This document shows, in pieces, positions 51,067 to 59,608 of a DNA stretch of 64,000 nucleotides. The stretch spans positions 1 to 64,000 of the forward strand of contig NZ_CAOJCN010000008.1 of assembly GCF_948329515.1 (NCBI RefSeq). The letters run 5' to 3'. Both the position numbers and the translations under genes were made by a program. The notes beneath the pieces were generated by a model that worked only from the letters and a program-made list of their open reading frames with translations, did no database searches and was not told the origin of the DNA. How positions within the stretch are numbered: position 1 is the first letter of the stretch; the number at the start of each line of letters is the position of its first letter. Origin of the DNA: Cohnella rhizoplanae (GTDB lineage Bacteria; Bacillota; Bacilli; Paenibacillales; Paenibacillaceae).

Positions 51067-51118
51067 AAAGGAAACTACTCGTTTTTAGCGCATTTCGTAG
51101 ATTGGGGTCGAATTCATA

Positions 51119-53266
51119 TTGAGGCGCATTCTCCGACTCGGTTCTCGTTCTATCCTGCTTTATATAGCGATTGTCGTGGTTGTCGGTTTGGTCGCAAGCT
51201 ATGCGCTCGTGTCTGCACCGGACTCCTCTAAGTTTCAAGGTGAAAAGGGCGTTCTGGATTTAACGCAAGCTCATGTCAGCGAGCATCCGATCAAGTTAAA
51301 CGGAGAATGGGCGTTTTACTGGCAAGAGCTGCTGTCGCCGGCGGATATACGGAGCCGTACGGAACGAGGGGAACAGGTGAATCGATATATCGACATCCCC
51401 GGATCTTGGCTAGGCTACCCGTTGGACGGTCAATCGCTCAAAGGAGAAGGCTTTGCCACCTTTCGGCTGGTCATCCGCCTGAGCGAGCAGGATCGGAATG
51501 CGCGACTTGCGCTGCGGCTGCCTACCATTTTCCATGCGTATCGGTTATGGGTAAATGGAGAACGGCTGGCCGAAGTCGGCGTGATGGGTCGGGACAAGAG
51601 CGGCGTGACGCCGCGTCTGTCTACGAAGCTGGTGTTCTTCCAGCCTGCAGACAACACAGTAGAACTGGTTATGCAGGTAGCGAACTTCCATCATAAGCGG
51701 GGCGGCATCACCAAATATATAGAGCTCGGCGGCAGCGATGCGTTAACGGTCAGGAAAAATCTGAGCGTTGCCTCAGGGATGTTCATAACGGCAAGCCTGC
51801 TGGTGATCGGCTTGTATAATCTGCTGTTGTTCGTGCAGCGACGCAAGGACAAGGCGACGTTGTATTTTGGTCTGTTCAGCCTGTTGTTCGGTATCCGGTC
51901 CTTGCTGGTCGGCGAGCTCATGCTTACGCAATGGTTTCCTTATTTCCCGTGGGAACTGCAGTTCAAGATCGAATATCTGATTCTTTGCGTCAGCGGCTAT
52001 ATCATCACCATGTATTTTGATTGCATCTTCCCGAATTATGTGTCGCGATGGTTTCGTCTTGGCAGCCGGATCGCGACCGGCGCGCTCTGTCTGGTCGTTG
52101 CGGCGACCCCTGCGCTCATCTATTCCAAAATGTTACTGGTGATCGGCGCGATCGTTGTTCTCCACATGGTGTACCTGATGGCCGGCCTGGTTCAAGCGGC
52201 GGTGCGGCGCAAGGAGGGAGCGCTATCCTTCCTTGTGGTGTCGGTAATTACGCTAGTTACGGTGATCGACGACTTTTTATATTTCAACGGTTCGTCCCCG
52301 GTCGGAAATACATCTCCGCTTGGTCTGTTGATATTTACGATCGCCCAGATGATGCTGCTTTCTTCTAGATTTACGAGGGCGGCATCGAACGAGGAGCGGA
52401 TCGCACGCGAGCTGCAGGACGCGAACAACAAGCTGACCGAGATGAACGCGAATTTGGAACGGACCGTGCACGAACGCACGCAGGCCTTGTCCGAAGCCCA
52501 CGATGATCTCCGCACCTCGTATGACCGGCTGCTTCATTCCGAGCAAGGGCGGAAGAAGCTCCTTGCCTATATTACGCATGACCTGCGCATGCCGCTGTCC
52601 AGCATGCTTGGTTATGTAGAGGCCGTACAGGACAAGGTCAAGCCGGAACGTAACGAACAGTACCTGAAGTATATCCAGGATAACACGATCAGGATTAACC
52701 GCATGATCGAGGAGCTGTCCTTCCTGTCGCATTTGGAGACGGGACAAGTCTCGTACCGAATGGAGCAGGTTCCTGTACTTTGCTTCTTGCGCGGTTTTTT
52801 TGAACAGTATGAGCTGGTCGTACGCGACGCAGGGTTGGATTTTAGGCTGGATACCGGAAATACGGAAGAATACCGGACTCATTTGCCCGTTGTCGAGATG
52901 GATGCGCAAAGATTAGATCAGGCTTTGTTTAATCTGGTGTCGAACGCGATGAAATTCACCGCCAGAGGCGGGCTGGTGCGTCTTGCGCTGACTGTAGACG
53001 AGGTCCAGGGTACCCGCTATGCGATCATTAGCGTACAAGATTCCGGTACGGGTATTCCCGCGGATCAGCTCGAGCAAATCTTCGACCGCAATTATAAGTA
53101 TGATCGACCGGGCGCGGAGAAGGACATCGAGGGCAGCGGGCTCGGGCTGGCCATTTGCAGGGAAATCGTACAGGCGCATGGCGGGACGGTACGAGGGGAG
53201 AGCGACGGCAAGACGGGGTCGATCTTCTATGTATCGCTTCCTTGCACTGTAAATGAAGGAAGGTGA
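51119..53266 (+). CDS. 7TMR-DISM sensor histidine kinase
   Basis: A 715-residue membrane kinase. It has a first helix at about 12-33 and an external jelly-roll sensor (about 60-205: GEWAFYWQELL, IPGSWLGYPLDGQSLKGEGFATFRLVIRL) like carbohydrate-binding DISMED modules. Seven membrane helices (about 212-405) and a coiled coil (about 410-465) follow. The HisKA motif YITHDLRMPLSSMLGY has its His near 487, then NLVSNAMKFT, DSGTGIP and GSGLGLAI. The start is TTG. The stop precedes the start of regulator copy 2 by four bases, so they form one operon. A surface glycan or wall signal is likely. Confidence 0.85.
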   Translation: MRRILRLGSRSILLYIAIVVVVGLVASYALVSAPDSSKFQGEKGVLDLTQAHVSEHPIKLNGEWAFYWQELLSPADIRSRTERGEQVNRYIDIPGSWLGYPLDGQSLKGEGFATFRLVIRLSEQDRNARLALRLPTIFHAYRLWVNGERLAEVGVMGRDKSGVTPRLSTKLVFFQPADNTVELVMQVANFHHKRGGITKYIELGGSDALTVRKNLSVASGMFITASLLVIGLYNLLLFVQRRKDKATLYFGLFSLLFGIRSLLVGELMLTQWFPYFPWELQFKIEYLILCVSGYIITMYFDCIFPNYVSRWFRLGSRIATGALCLVVAATPALIYSKMLLVIGAIVVLHMVYLMAGLVQAAVRRKEGALSFLVVSVITLVTVIDDFLYFNGSSPVGNTSPLGLLIFTIAQMMLLSSRFTRAASNEERIARELQDANNKLTEMNANLERTVHERTQALSEAHDDLRTSYDRLLHSEQGRKKLLAYITHDLRMPLSSMLGYVEAVQDKVKPERNEQYLKYIQDNTIRINRMIEELSFLSHLETGQVSYRMEQVPVLCFLRGFFEQYELVVRDAGLDFRLDTGNTEEYRTHLPVVEMDAQRLDQALFNLVSNAMKFTARGGLVRLALTVDEVQGTRYAIISVQDSGTGIPADQLEQIFDRNYKYDRPGAEKDIEGSGLGLAICREIVQAHGGTVRGESDGKTGSIFYVSLPCTVNEGR

Positions 53267-53270
53267 CGAT

Positions 53271-53978
53271 GTGGCGGACACGCATAAAATCATGATCGTC
53301 GATGATGATCCCCATATTTGCGAGATTGTCCAGGTGTATTGCGAGCGGGAGGGTTTCCTGTCCGCCTACAGTCATAGCGGGACAGACGCCATGAAGCTGC
53401 TTGTGTCCTTCGAGCCGGATTTGATTGTACTGGATGTCCTCTTGGCTAATGAAAACGGCATTGACTGGTGCAGGAACGCACGCAGCCGCACGAATGCGCC
53501 GATCGTTTTTCTGAGCAGCCGTGAAGAAGACGAAGTGAAAATCAGCGCCTTATCCGATGGCGGCGACGATTATGTGACCAAGCCGTTCAGTCCGGGCGTA
53601 CTCATGGCCAAGATCAAAGCTCACCTTCGCAGAGTGTCGAAGGGCAGAAGAGAACAACTGCTGGAGCTGCCGGGTTTGACGCTGGATTTCTACGCCCAGA
53701 CCGTCAACATGGGCAGCGGACCCACCTTTTTATCGAAAAAAGAGTTCAATCTACTGTCCTACATGGCACAAAATGTGAATCGTGTCGTAAGTGCCGATAC
53801 GTTGTTCCAGCTCATCTGGGGAATGGAGAGCTTGGAGGATACGAGAACGGTCGCCGTACACATCAGCAATTTACGCAAAAAAATCGAGGCCGACACCGCC
53901 AATCCCGAGAGAATCATTACGATTCGGGGGAGCGGATATATGCTGGTTGCAGGCAGTGCGCTGCACGCGCGACCATAG
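53271..53978 (+). CDS. OmpR-family response regulator, copy 2 of an inverted duplicate
   Basis: A 235-residue regulator with the same plan as copy 1: acidic triad, phosphoacceptor near residue 55, winged helix with GMESLEDTRTVAVHISNLRKKIEAD. Changes cluster in the receiver (QFS to LSA), the linker and the extreme C-terminus, where copy 2 ends GSALHARP. The GTG start follows GGAAGGTGA, which overlaps the kinase stop. It is the probable direct partner of the 7TMR-DISM kinase. It converges on the methyltransferase gene. Confidence 0.85.
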   Translation: MADTHKIMIVDDDPHICEIVQVYCEREGFLSAYSHSGTDAMKLLVSFEPDLIVLDVLLANENGIDWCRNARSRTNAPIVFLSSREEDEVKISALSDGGDDYVTKPFSPGVLMAKIKAHLRRVSKGRREQLLELPGLTLDFYAQTVNMGSGPTFLSKKEFNLLSYMAQNVNRVVSADTLFQLIWGMESLEDTRTVAVHISNLRKKIEADTANPERIITIRGSGYMLVAGSALHARP

Positions 53979-54030
53979 TGTTAAGCTTGTAGCCTAAATA
54001 AAGCGAAATCCTGGAAGACAGTCTGAGGGC

Positions 54031-55776
54031 TCAACGCATTCCGGCTTCTGTCCTATCCTGTACCAGCAAAGCTACGCACTCCACATGCGTCGTATGCGGA
54101 AACATATCGACCGGCTGCACTTCTACCGTCCGATAGCCGCCATCTTCAAGCACGCGCAGATCGCGCGCAAGCGTGGCCGGGTCGCAGGAGACATACACGA
54201 TGCGCGTCGGTCGAAGCTCCAGCATCGTAGCGAGCAGCGCCGGATCGCACCCTTTGCGCGGGGGATCGACGACGATCACGTCCGGGGCGACGCCTTCGGC
54301 TTGCCACTGCGGCATGACGACTTCGGCCGGGCCGACGGCGAATTCGGCGTTGGCGATGTGGTTGAGCAGCGCGTTGCGGCGGGCGTCCTCGATGGCTTCG
54401 GGGATGATCTCGACGCCGTAGACGCGGCGGGCATGGCGGGCGAGAAACAGGGTTATCGTACCGATGCCGCAGTAGGCGTCGATAACGGTCTCTTCGCCGG
54501 TGAGGCCGGCGTAGTCGACGGCGGTCCGGTAGAGGCGTTCGGTCTGGGTCGGGTTGACCTGGAAAAAGGAGCGCGCGGAGATGGCGAAGCTGATGCCGCC
54601 GATCTCGTCATAGATGACGTCGTTGCCCCAGAGGACGCGGGTCTCTTCGCCGAATATCTGAGAGGTCGTACCGGTGTTGATGTTTTGGCAGATGCTCGCG
54701 ACGCCCGGGATGTCCTCGCGGATGAGTCCCGTGAGTTCGTCCGCGTGCGGCAGGTCGCGGCCGTTGGTGATGAGCACGACCATCCGCTGGCCGGTCGCTT
54801 CGGCGTGGCGTACGACGACATGGCGAAGCAGACCGCGTCCGGTGGCGCGGTCGTAGGCGGCGTAGCCGAGAGACCGGGCGATGCGCTTGACGGCGCGCAC
54901 GGTCTCTTCGTTCTGCTCCTGCTGAATGAGGCAGGCCTCCATGTCCACGACCTGGTGGCTGCCCTGCTCGAAGAAGCCGCCGATGAGTCCGTGGCCGCCG
55001 ATGCCGGCCGCCATGGGGACCTGCGCCTTGTTGCGGTAGCGCCAAGGCTCGTCCATCCCGATGACGGGATGGACGACGACCGGCGCGCGACCCGCTGCAG
55101 GCGCGCTCTCGCGGACGCCGCTTCGCCCGGCGTCCACGGACCTGGAGCCGCCGGCCCCCGCGGCGGCTCCGCCTGATTGGCCGCCCGCCTCGCCGGCGGC
55201 GGCCTCCTCCAGCGGCGCGACCGGCAGCTTGCCGATGCGCGCCAGCACGCCCGCGACGTGCTCCCGCTTCCAGCGGAGCTGCGCCGCGTAGCCCCAATGC
55301 TGCAGCTGGCAGCCGCCGCATGCCTCATAGATCGCGCACGGCGCCGCGATGCGGTCCGGGCTCGCCGCGACGAGCGCGGCCATGCGCGCGCGTCCGAACG
55401 ACTTGCCGATGCTCTGCACCTCGGCCTGCACCCGGTCGCCCGGCACCGCGCCGGACACAAATAGGGCGTAGCCCTCGACCCGGCCTACACCCTGTCCCTC
55501 ATGCGTCATCCCGACGATGTCGATGACGACGGAATCGCCGACCGCGACCGGCACGCCCGCGATCTGGCGCGGCGCCTCGCCCTGACGGCGATCCCGCGCA
55601 CCGCGAGCCTGCTGCGGTTGTCCTTGCGGCCGCCCGCCGCCCGCACCAGCCGCGGCTCCGCGGCCGCCAGGCTTGCCGCCCCGATCCGCCGCTCCGCTCC
55701 GCGAGCCGCCGCGCCTAACCTTGTCTCGCACGCCGCTCCGCTCGCCGCTCGATCCGCGCTTATCCTTGTCACTCAT
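54031..55776 (-). CDS. rlmD: 23S rRNA (uracil-C5)-methyltransferase, RlmD/RlmCD type
   Basis: A 581-residue TrmA-family enzyme that methylates uracils of 23S rRNA with S-adenosylmethionine. A TRAM domain (about 75-135) is followed by the iron-sulfur Cys set around CAIYEACGGCQLQHW (about 148-157) and a later Cys near 282. Then come FFQVNPTQTERLY, DAYCGIGTITLFLA, VVDPPRKGCD, the nucleophile motif VSCDPATLARDL and FPHTTHVECV. Two oddities: a disordered Gly/Arg/Ala-rich start of about 75 residues, and a similar insert at about 198-237, both in very GC-rich DNA. It follows dagK after 65 bases, as in Bacillus. Confidence 0.85.
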   Translation of the reverse strand: MSDKDKRGSSGERSGVRDKVRRGGSRSGAADRGGKPGGRGAAAGAGGGRPQGQPQQARGARDRRQGEAPRQIAGVPVAVGDSVVIDIVGMTHEGQGVGRVEGYALFVSGAVPGDRVQAEVQSIGKSFGRARMAALVAASPDRIAAPCAIYEACGGCQLQHWGYAAQLRWKREHVAGVLARIGKLPVAPLEEAAAGEAGGQSGGAAAGAGGSRSVDAGRSGVRESAPAAGRAPVVVHPVIGMDEPWRYRNKAQVPMAAGIGGHGLIGGFFEQGSHQVVDMEACLIQQEQNEETVRAVKRIARSLGYAAYDRATGRGLLRHVVVRHAEATGQRMVVLITNGRDLPHADELTGLIREDIPGVASICQNINTGTTSQIFGEETRVLWGNDVIYDEIGGISFAISARSFFQVNPTQTERLYRTAVDYAGLTGEETVIDAYCGIGTITLFLARHARRVYGVEIIPEAIEDARRNALLNHIANAEFAVGPAEVVMPQWQAEGVAPDVIVVDPPRKGCDPALLATMLELRPTRIVYVSCDPATLARDLRVLEDGGYRTVEVQPVDMFPHTTHVECVALLVQDRTEAGMR

Positions 55777-55841
55777 GCTGCCCAGCCCCGTTCATAAGTT
55801 CCGCTTCTATCTAACGTTCCTATTTAAATAGTAACGATCCG

Positions 55842-56759
55842 TCAGTGATACTTCGTCTCGCCAAGCTCATCCATAATGATCTGCACATGCCCGGGCAGCA
55901 TCGTAAACGTCCGCGCCATCTGCCCGCCGTACTCGCCGTCGAGGTTCAGGTGCAGGCTCTCCGTGTCGGACTCGACCGTGACCCGGTTCGTCTGGAACAT
56001 CGTAATGTGCGAATCCTGCAGATGCTCGCCCCGCATGGCCAGCGTCGCGATGCGGATGAACTCCCCGAGGTTGCATTTGCGCATGAGCAGCACGTCGAAC
56101 ATGCCGTCGCTCGCCGAGGCGCTCGGCGCGAGCTTCTCGAAGCCGCCGACGGAGTTGCTGTTGGCGATCAGCATGAGCATGTATTCGTCCTCGAACTCGC
56201 CGACGCCGTCCATCGCGATCTTCATATGGAAGGAGCGCAGCCGCGCGATCTTCTCGAAGCCTCTTATGTAATAGGCCAGATTCCCGATCATTGTCTTGAG
56301 CTTGCTCGGCACCTCGTAGGAGAGTTCGGTCAGCGAGCCGCCGCCCGCGATATTAATGAAGTATTTGCCATCCGCTTGGCCGATATCCACCGGCTTCGCA
56401 TAGCGTCTGACGATGAGGTCGCAGGCCTCGTCCCACTTCTTCGGAATACCGTGCGCTCTGGCAAAATCGTTGGTCGTCCCTACCGGCAGAATGCCGATGA
56501 CAGGACGCCGTTCGTGAGGGGCGATGCCGCTGATCACCTCGTTCAGCGTGCCGTCGCCGCCCGCCGCGATGACGATGTCGAAGCCCCGCTCCACCGCCTC
56601 GGACGCAGCCTTAACCGCATCGCCCTCCGACTCGGTCGCATGACAGGACGTCTCGATCCCGCCCCGCTCGAGCCGCTGCAGGATCTGCGGCAGCCTCCGG
56701 CGCATCTCCTCGCGGCCCGAGGTCGGGTTATAGATCAACCGAGCTCTCACAATATCCAA
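55842..56759 (-). CDS. dagK: Diacylglycerol kinase, DagK/YerQ family
   Basis: A 305-residue soluble lipid kinase that phosphorylates diacylglycerol released during lipoteichoic acid synthesis. ARLIYNPTSGREEMR opens the fold, the nucleotide site GGDGTLNEV is at 67-75, GILPVGTTNDFARA follows, and the C-terminal half has FINIAGGGSLTELSYEVPSKLK and LNLDGE. Length and motifs match the Bacillus enzyme. The start is TTG with GAGGGGA upstream; the GTG four codons on is an alternative. The order dagK then rlmCD is conserved in Bacillus, which supports both names. Confidence 0.85.
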   Translation of the reverse strand: MDIVRARLIYNPTSGREEMRRRLPQILQRLERGGIETSCHATESEGDAVKAASEAVERGFDIVIAAGGDGTLNEVISGIAPHERRPVIGILPVGTTNDFARAHGIPKKWDEACDLIVRRYAKPVDIGQADGKYFINIAGGGSLTELSYEVPSKLKTMIGNLAYYIRGFEKIARLRSFHMKIAMDGVGEFEDEYMLMLIANSNSVGGFEKLAPSASASDGMFDVLLMRKCNLGEFIRIATLAMRGEHLQDSHITMFQTNRVTVESDTESLHLNLDGEYGGQMARTFTMLPGHVQIIMDELGETKYH

Positions 56760-56926
56760 CTGGAATCCCCTCTTCTATAGCTCTATATAGGTATAAGTGC
56801 TTTTCCGTTCCGTTTCCATCTTTACTTATTCATGCTAGCGAATCGTCAAGCCAATGTCAACGCGGCCCGGCGGCTTCCGGCGACGGTTTTTTCATCTGAC
56901 AAGAGTCTGACATGGTGCCGCAAAAA

Positions 56927-56953
56927 AACGCCGCTTGCGCCACAAGCGGCGTT
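56927..56953 (-). terminator. Intrinsic terminator of cbiX
   Basis: AACGCCGCTTG pairs with CAAGCGGCGTT around a 5-base loop, and seven T follow on the minus strand, 26 bases past the cbiX stop. Confidence 0.85.
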
Positions 56954-56978
56954 GCATGAATTTACAATTGTCGACGGA

Positions 56979-57845
56979 TTATGAAGAGGTCGCGGTCTCA
57001 TATCCTCCCAGCCAGGTCCGTACCCGACGCGCGATCCAATCGCTGACCAGCGGGTGCGGCAGCAGCGCACCCTCGGCGTAGTCGATGTCCTGCCCCGCGA
57101 GCCGATTCGGCACGGCCGACGAGGTGAAGTACCCTTCGCCCAGGAAAACGGGTACGGCCAGCAGCCGCGCCTCCGGATGGCGCTCGCGCAAGCCCGCGAT
57201 CCGCGCCGCAGGCTCGTCCGGCCGCAGCAGCGCCGCATCCGCGCCCGCATAGCCGCCGATGCGCGCGAGCTCCGCCGCCAGCCCCTCGAGCTCCCGGCGC
57301 CACGCTTCATAGAACCATGGCTCGTCGCTGCCGTGGCCGATGAGCAGCACGCACTCCGCCGCCGGCTCGCGCGACCGGGCGCCGAGCTTATCCGCCAGTA
57401 CGCGCGCGATCTCCGAATCGCTGCCGATGGGCTGACCGTAAGTGAGGCGCGCCGCGACCTCGACGGGCTCCAGATCCGTCTCGCGCCGCGGCTCCGCGTA
57501 GGCGCCGAGCGCCCAGCCGATCTCGTGGACATGCGTGCTGCCCGACGAGACGAACAGCGGCAGCGCATAGATGTCCGTAACGCCCTGCGATTCCAGCTCG
57601 CGTACGCCGTCCTGGATCAGCCGGCCTTCGACCAGCTCCAGATAGGCGGCCGCAATCGGCAGCTCGGCGGGCAGCTTGGCCCTCGCCTCGGCGACGGCCT
57701 GCTCCACCTGCGCCACCCAGCCCGGCTCGCGGGAGCCATGGCTGATGACCAGCACCCCGGGCCGCACGACCGCTTCCGCCGCGCCTTCTTCTCGTTCCCG
57801 CGCCCCCGACGGCGCTTTTCCCTTTTCGCCCACCAGATCCTGCAT
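56979..57845 (-). CDS. cbiX: Sirohydrochlorin chelatase, CbiX family (two-domain)
   Basis: A 288-residue protein with two CbiX halves, each starting with a metal-binding His: VLVISHGSREPGW (His36) and VLLIGHGSDEPW (His171). The first half also has His105 and His107 (STHVHEIGW). CbiX inserts cobalt or iron into sirohydrochlorin for cobalamin or sirohaem. The first 28 residues are charged and not part of the fold. GGGAGG lies about 11 bases before the ATG. No other tetrapyrrole gene is in the window, so metal and pathway remain open. Confidence 0.8.
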   Translation of the reverse strand: MQDLVGEKGKAPSGAREREEGAAEAVVRPGVLVISHGSREPGWVAQVEQAVAEARAKLPAELPIAAAYLELVEGRLIQDGVRELESQGVTDIYALPLFVSSGSTHVHEIGWALGAYAEPRRETDLEPVEVAARLTYGQPIGSDSEIARVLADKLGARSREPAAECVLLIGHGSDEPWFYEAWRRELEGLAAELARIGGYAGADAALLRPDEPAARIAGLRERHPEARLLAVPVFLGEGYFTSSAVPNRLAGQDIDYAEGALLPHPLVSDWIARRVRTWLGGYETATSS

Positions 57846-58014
57846 CCCGCTTCCGTTCCTCCCGGCCTGAACGCTATTCCCTTCATGCTATCCAACGCCG
57901 GCGCCGGTGTCAACGAAGAGACGGGATACGCTCACGAGGCGCCGACTCTCTCAGAACACTCGCATCTTGCGGACTCGCATGACAGGCATCGACCTCGGAG
58001 GGAGCAAACGCCGC

Positions 58015-59361
58015 TTACTCGTCCTTGAACGCAATATACTGAGGCAGCTTCTCGAACTCGCTTCCTGCGAGTCCGCCGTTGTCGTAGATCGCGAGCCTCC
58101 ATGCGCCTGCGGGCACCGCCGTGTCCGCCGGAATCTCGAAGTATCGGCTCTCGCCCTCCACCACGTCGATCGCCGCGCCGATCGGCTGCTGCCACTCGTC
58201 CACGAAGAAGAGCGCCGCCCCGTAATCCGGGAACCGCGGCTTGACGTACACCGTGCCGCCGATCTTCCCCTTCGCCGCATCGGTATCGGCGAACAGCGGG
58301 TCGGGGTCGCCGCCGACCGGAATATAGACCGCCGCCGACGTGCCCCCGTCCCGCACCGCGTAGATGGCGATGCTGCTCACGTCCTTCAGCGGGAACTCCG
58401 GCAGCGCGAGGCGATAAGCCTTGCCGTCGAACGGATAGTCGTTCGTCACGTCGGCGATCGGCTGGATCGGCACGCCGTCCGCATCCGCGCCGTAGACCAC
58501 GTAGTTCACCGTCGTAGAGCTGTCCGCGTCGTACCAGCTGAGCTCGCCGGATACGCGCGTCTTGCCGCCGGAGAGGACCGGCTTGAAGTGAATATCAGAC
58601 ACGGGCGCGCTGGTAGAATTTACATCTCCCGGCACGACCCAGCTCGCCTCTTCATTCCGGATATCGTCGTAGGATTGCACCCGCGCGCTGGCGCTGTACT
58701 CGAAGATGCCGCCCTCGCGGTACGGCACGACCGATACTTCGCCGAGGATGTCGAGATCCCGCAATGCAAGCTTGTAGCGCCCGGTCGACGACTTCGCCAC
58801 CTTCTCTTTGCCGCCCGGGTACTCGATCTGGTAGCCGTCGTAGTCCGTGCCGTCCGCCGGATCGGTCCAGCCGATCGACCCCGAAGCGCCCGCTGCCGGA
58901 TCGGCGTCGCTGTACGTCAGTCCCCCGACCAGGTACGCGGGGTAATCCCGCAGCGACGCCTTCGCCACCGGCACGGCCGCGGACTTGCCGCTGTCCGACG
59001 CGTTGAAGACGCCTAGCGCCGCGGCTCTGGCGGTTACCTTCGTATCCTCGGGGATAACGAACGAATGCCGCTCCGCCGCGTATTTGCCGATCGCCTTCCC
59101 GTACCGCTTGCCTTTATCGTCGAGCAGATACGCCTCGTAGATCTTCGCCGCCGAAGCCCCGCTTTCGCTAATATATATAATGCCGCCGATCTCCCCCGCC
59201 TGCGCGTCCCGGTCCTGGAACGAAGCCGACACCGTCGCGGTCGCCTTCGCCGTCCCCTTTCCCGTTGACGCCGCGTGCGCGGAGCCTGCCGACAGTCCGA
59301 CCGACCCGGTGACCATGAACCCCAAGAGAGCGATGCCGATAGCGCGCAATTCCCGATACAT
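58015..59361 (-). CDS. Secreted protein of unknown function with repeated beta-sandwich segments
   Basis: A 448-residue exported protein. The signal peptide is residues 1-30 (MVTGSVGLSAGSAHA). The rest looks like several tandem beta-sandwich units: QAGEIGGIIYISESG...YLLDDKGKRYGKAIGKY, GGLTYSDADPAAGASGSIGWTDPADGTDYDGYQIEY and KIGGTVYVKPRFPDYGAALFFVDEWQQPIGAAI. The first and last are similar, so the ends may be a duplicated module. There is no anchor or enzyme motif. The ATG at 59361 has AGGGGGA before it; upstream in-frame codons give an implausible basic extension. It neighbours two other surface genes. Confidence 0.65.
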   Translation of the reverse strand: MYRELRAIGIALLGFMVTGSVGLSAGSAHAASTGKGTAKATATVSASFQDRDAQAGEIGGIIYISESGASAAKIYEAYLLDDKGKRYGKAIGKYAAERHSFVIPEDTKVTARAAALGVFNASDSGKSAAVPVAKASLRDYPAYLVGGLTYSDADPAAGASGSIGWTDPADGTDYDGYQIEYPGGKEKVAKSSTGRYKLALRDLDILGEVSVVPYREGGIFEYSASARVQSYDDIRNEEASWVVPGDVNSTSAPVSDIHFKPVLSGGKTRVSGELSWYDADSSTTVNYVVYGADADGVPIQPIADVTNDYPFDGKAYRLALPEFPLKDVSSIAIYAVRDGGTSAAVYIPVGGDPDPLFADTDAAKGKIGGTVYVKPRFPDYGAALFFVDEWQQPIGAAIDVVEGESRYFEIPADTAVPAGAWRLAIYDNGGLAGSEFEKLPQYIAFKDE

Positions 59362-59568
59362 GTGCGTCCCCCTAGTTGCAAGATTTACAGACTCTACATG
59401 TATTAAACCGATATTTCCGGCGTTAATCGGCGAGCTGATGGCCAATAGGAAGCGTCTGCCTACCATCGATAAGCGAGAAATCAATGCGGGACAAGCAGTA
59501 AAAGTCCGCTGCAAGATGCGCATATAGCGTTAGAAAGTGGAAATCAACGCTCTCTCGAACGCAAAAAA

Positions 59569-59591
59569 GCAGAGCGCCGATGGCGCTCTGC
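59569..59591 (-). terminator. Intrinsic terminator of the cohesin/SLH gene
   Basis: GCAGAGCGCC pairs perfectly with GGCGCTCTGC around GAT, and six T follow on the minus strand, 18 bases past the stop. Confidence 0.85.
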
Positions 59592-59608
59592 CGTTCCTGC
59601 CCATTCGT

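Noticed and set aside
54085..55176. A 363-codon plus-strand frame opposite rlmD
   Set aside because: It arises from the GC-rich third positions of the methyltransferase gene; no recognisable motifs.
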